Shown: positions 63,196 through 64,000 of the stretch, one piece after another
How positions within the stretch are numbered: position 1 is the stretch's first letter
Layout: each line of letters begins with the position of its first letter
The notes under the pieces: generated by a model
Databases searched by the model: none
Seen by the model: the letters and a program-made list of their open reading frames with translations, nothing else
What the model was told of the DNA's origin: nothing
Translations under genes and position numbers: made by a program
DNA from: Channallabes apus
Taxonomy: Eukaryota; Chordata; Actinopteri; Siluriformes; Clariidae
Assembly: GCA_030522415.1 (NCBI GenBank)
Contig: CM060125.1
Span: 28,431,667 to 28,495,666 of the forward strand
Length of the DNA stretch: 64,000 bases
Reading direction: 5' to 3'

Positions 63196-64000
63196 TGTTC
63201 TCAGCAGCATAACTTCCTGTTTACATCAATGACTGCTGGCATGTAGTCATTAGGTCATTTTTGCTGACTATCATTCATGAGGATGGATGGATGGATGGAT
63301 GGATGGATGGACAGATTGATCAACTTCTGACCAATCAGAATGAACGATTAAGCAGCACCTTCCAATATTTTCCCAAATTGAATTCCTGCTGCAAGGTTTA
63401 TATTCATGTACTTGTTTTAATACTTTATTGTTTCTATAGTAAAACCTTATTCATTACAACTTATTTTCTCAGTGAGCGCCCGTTTTCTGTAAGTAGAAGT
63501 GTATTTAACGTTTATGGAAGGAGTCTCCACAGTCGGCACAGCTGGAGTCTTTAAGACAGAGGAATTAGCTTTTTGCATTATTCAATCTGCATTTTTGCTT
63601 GTTAACCTCAAGCAAGATAAAAAATAAATAAAAAAAACTGAAGGACTGAATGGTGTATTGCAACTATACGGTATATGGGGTATATGGGGTTAGTATGTAC
63701 AGTAGGTTTGCCTTTAAGGGTTAGGGATTTGGGGTTTACATTTAGAGACAAATAATAAGAGTGTAGCGTTTGTCTAATATAAAGAATGTGATTCATAGGT
63801 CACAATTTGTTTAATTTCTTACCCAGTGAAACCATCCAGCCCAATCAGATTCAAGAATTTGATAGCGCTTTGTTTTTGTTTTTTTAATTGAGATAATCCA
63901 GTATGCATGCTGGAGGTATAGACTAAGCCTGATCTGACAATGCCTTGTAGTTCTTAGCCTTAACTCTGCAAAGCTTTGAAGTCATTCCTGACATAAATTG
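63196..64000. other. unique intron to the window end
   Basis: (GGAT)n at 63281-63311. Two CCAATCAGA motifs (63330 and 63840). No gene recognised. Confidence 0.45.

Overview
The window is intronic DNA from a teleost fish, most likely an otophysan and possibly a catfish. The fish assignment rests on dense Tc1/mariner elements, tRNA-derived SINEs of the mermaid/DANA and V-SINE kinds, L2/CR1-like LINE scraps and abundant (TA)n and (CA)n arrays. The exact order is inference. The one exon identified with confidence is a 130-bp exon at 24387-24516 (+). It encodes the first four cysteines of the EGF-like domain of neuregulin-3 (nrg3), with a canonical acceptor and donor. Everything else reads as the two large flanking nrg3 introns. 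I did not find the neighbouring nrg3 exons.

Layout. 1-7.5 kb: the end of a Tc1-like element, polypurine tracts, a SINE, and a non-coding block present twice (4776-5100 and 6413-6723). 7.5-9.2 kb: a complete Tc1-like transposon with an open 340-codon DD34E transposase, 214-bp inverted repeats of IR/DR type and TA flanks. 9.2-24 kb: SINEs, a second Tc1 family with a deleted transposase, a short LINE piece, a Tc1 MITE, a degenerate minisatellite and a third Tc1 family. 24.4 kb: the nrg3 exon. 25.7-27.1 kb: a hAT-like element with imperfect 8-bp target duplications and a second hAT-like element nested inside. 28-35 kb: mostly unique intron with a SINE and a V-SINE. 35.6-50.5 kb: a run of decayed Tc1/mariner copies and a possible minus-strand terminal exon (40821-40953). 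50.5-58 kb: an unclassified inverted-repeat element present twice in opposite orientation, and a second duplicated non-coding block (55031 and 57941). 58.5-64 kb: SINEs, a reverse-transcriptase pseudogene, a G-depleted tract and unique intron.

The most interesting signal is dispersed. The 7-mer TAC(A/T)GTA occurs about 68 times by hand count, against roughly 13 expected from base composition. It is exactly the scar (TA + CAG or CTG + TA) left when a Tc1-type transposon with CAG termini excises, and several Tc1 families in this window have CAG termini. In at least three places a sibling repeat copy shows the TA without the added five bases. The window therefore looks like a record of repeated local insertion and excision.
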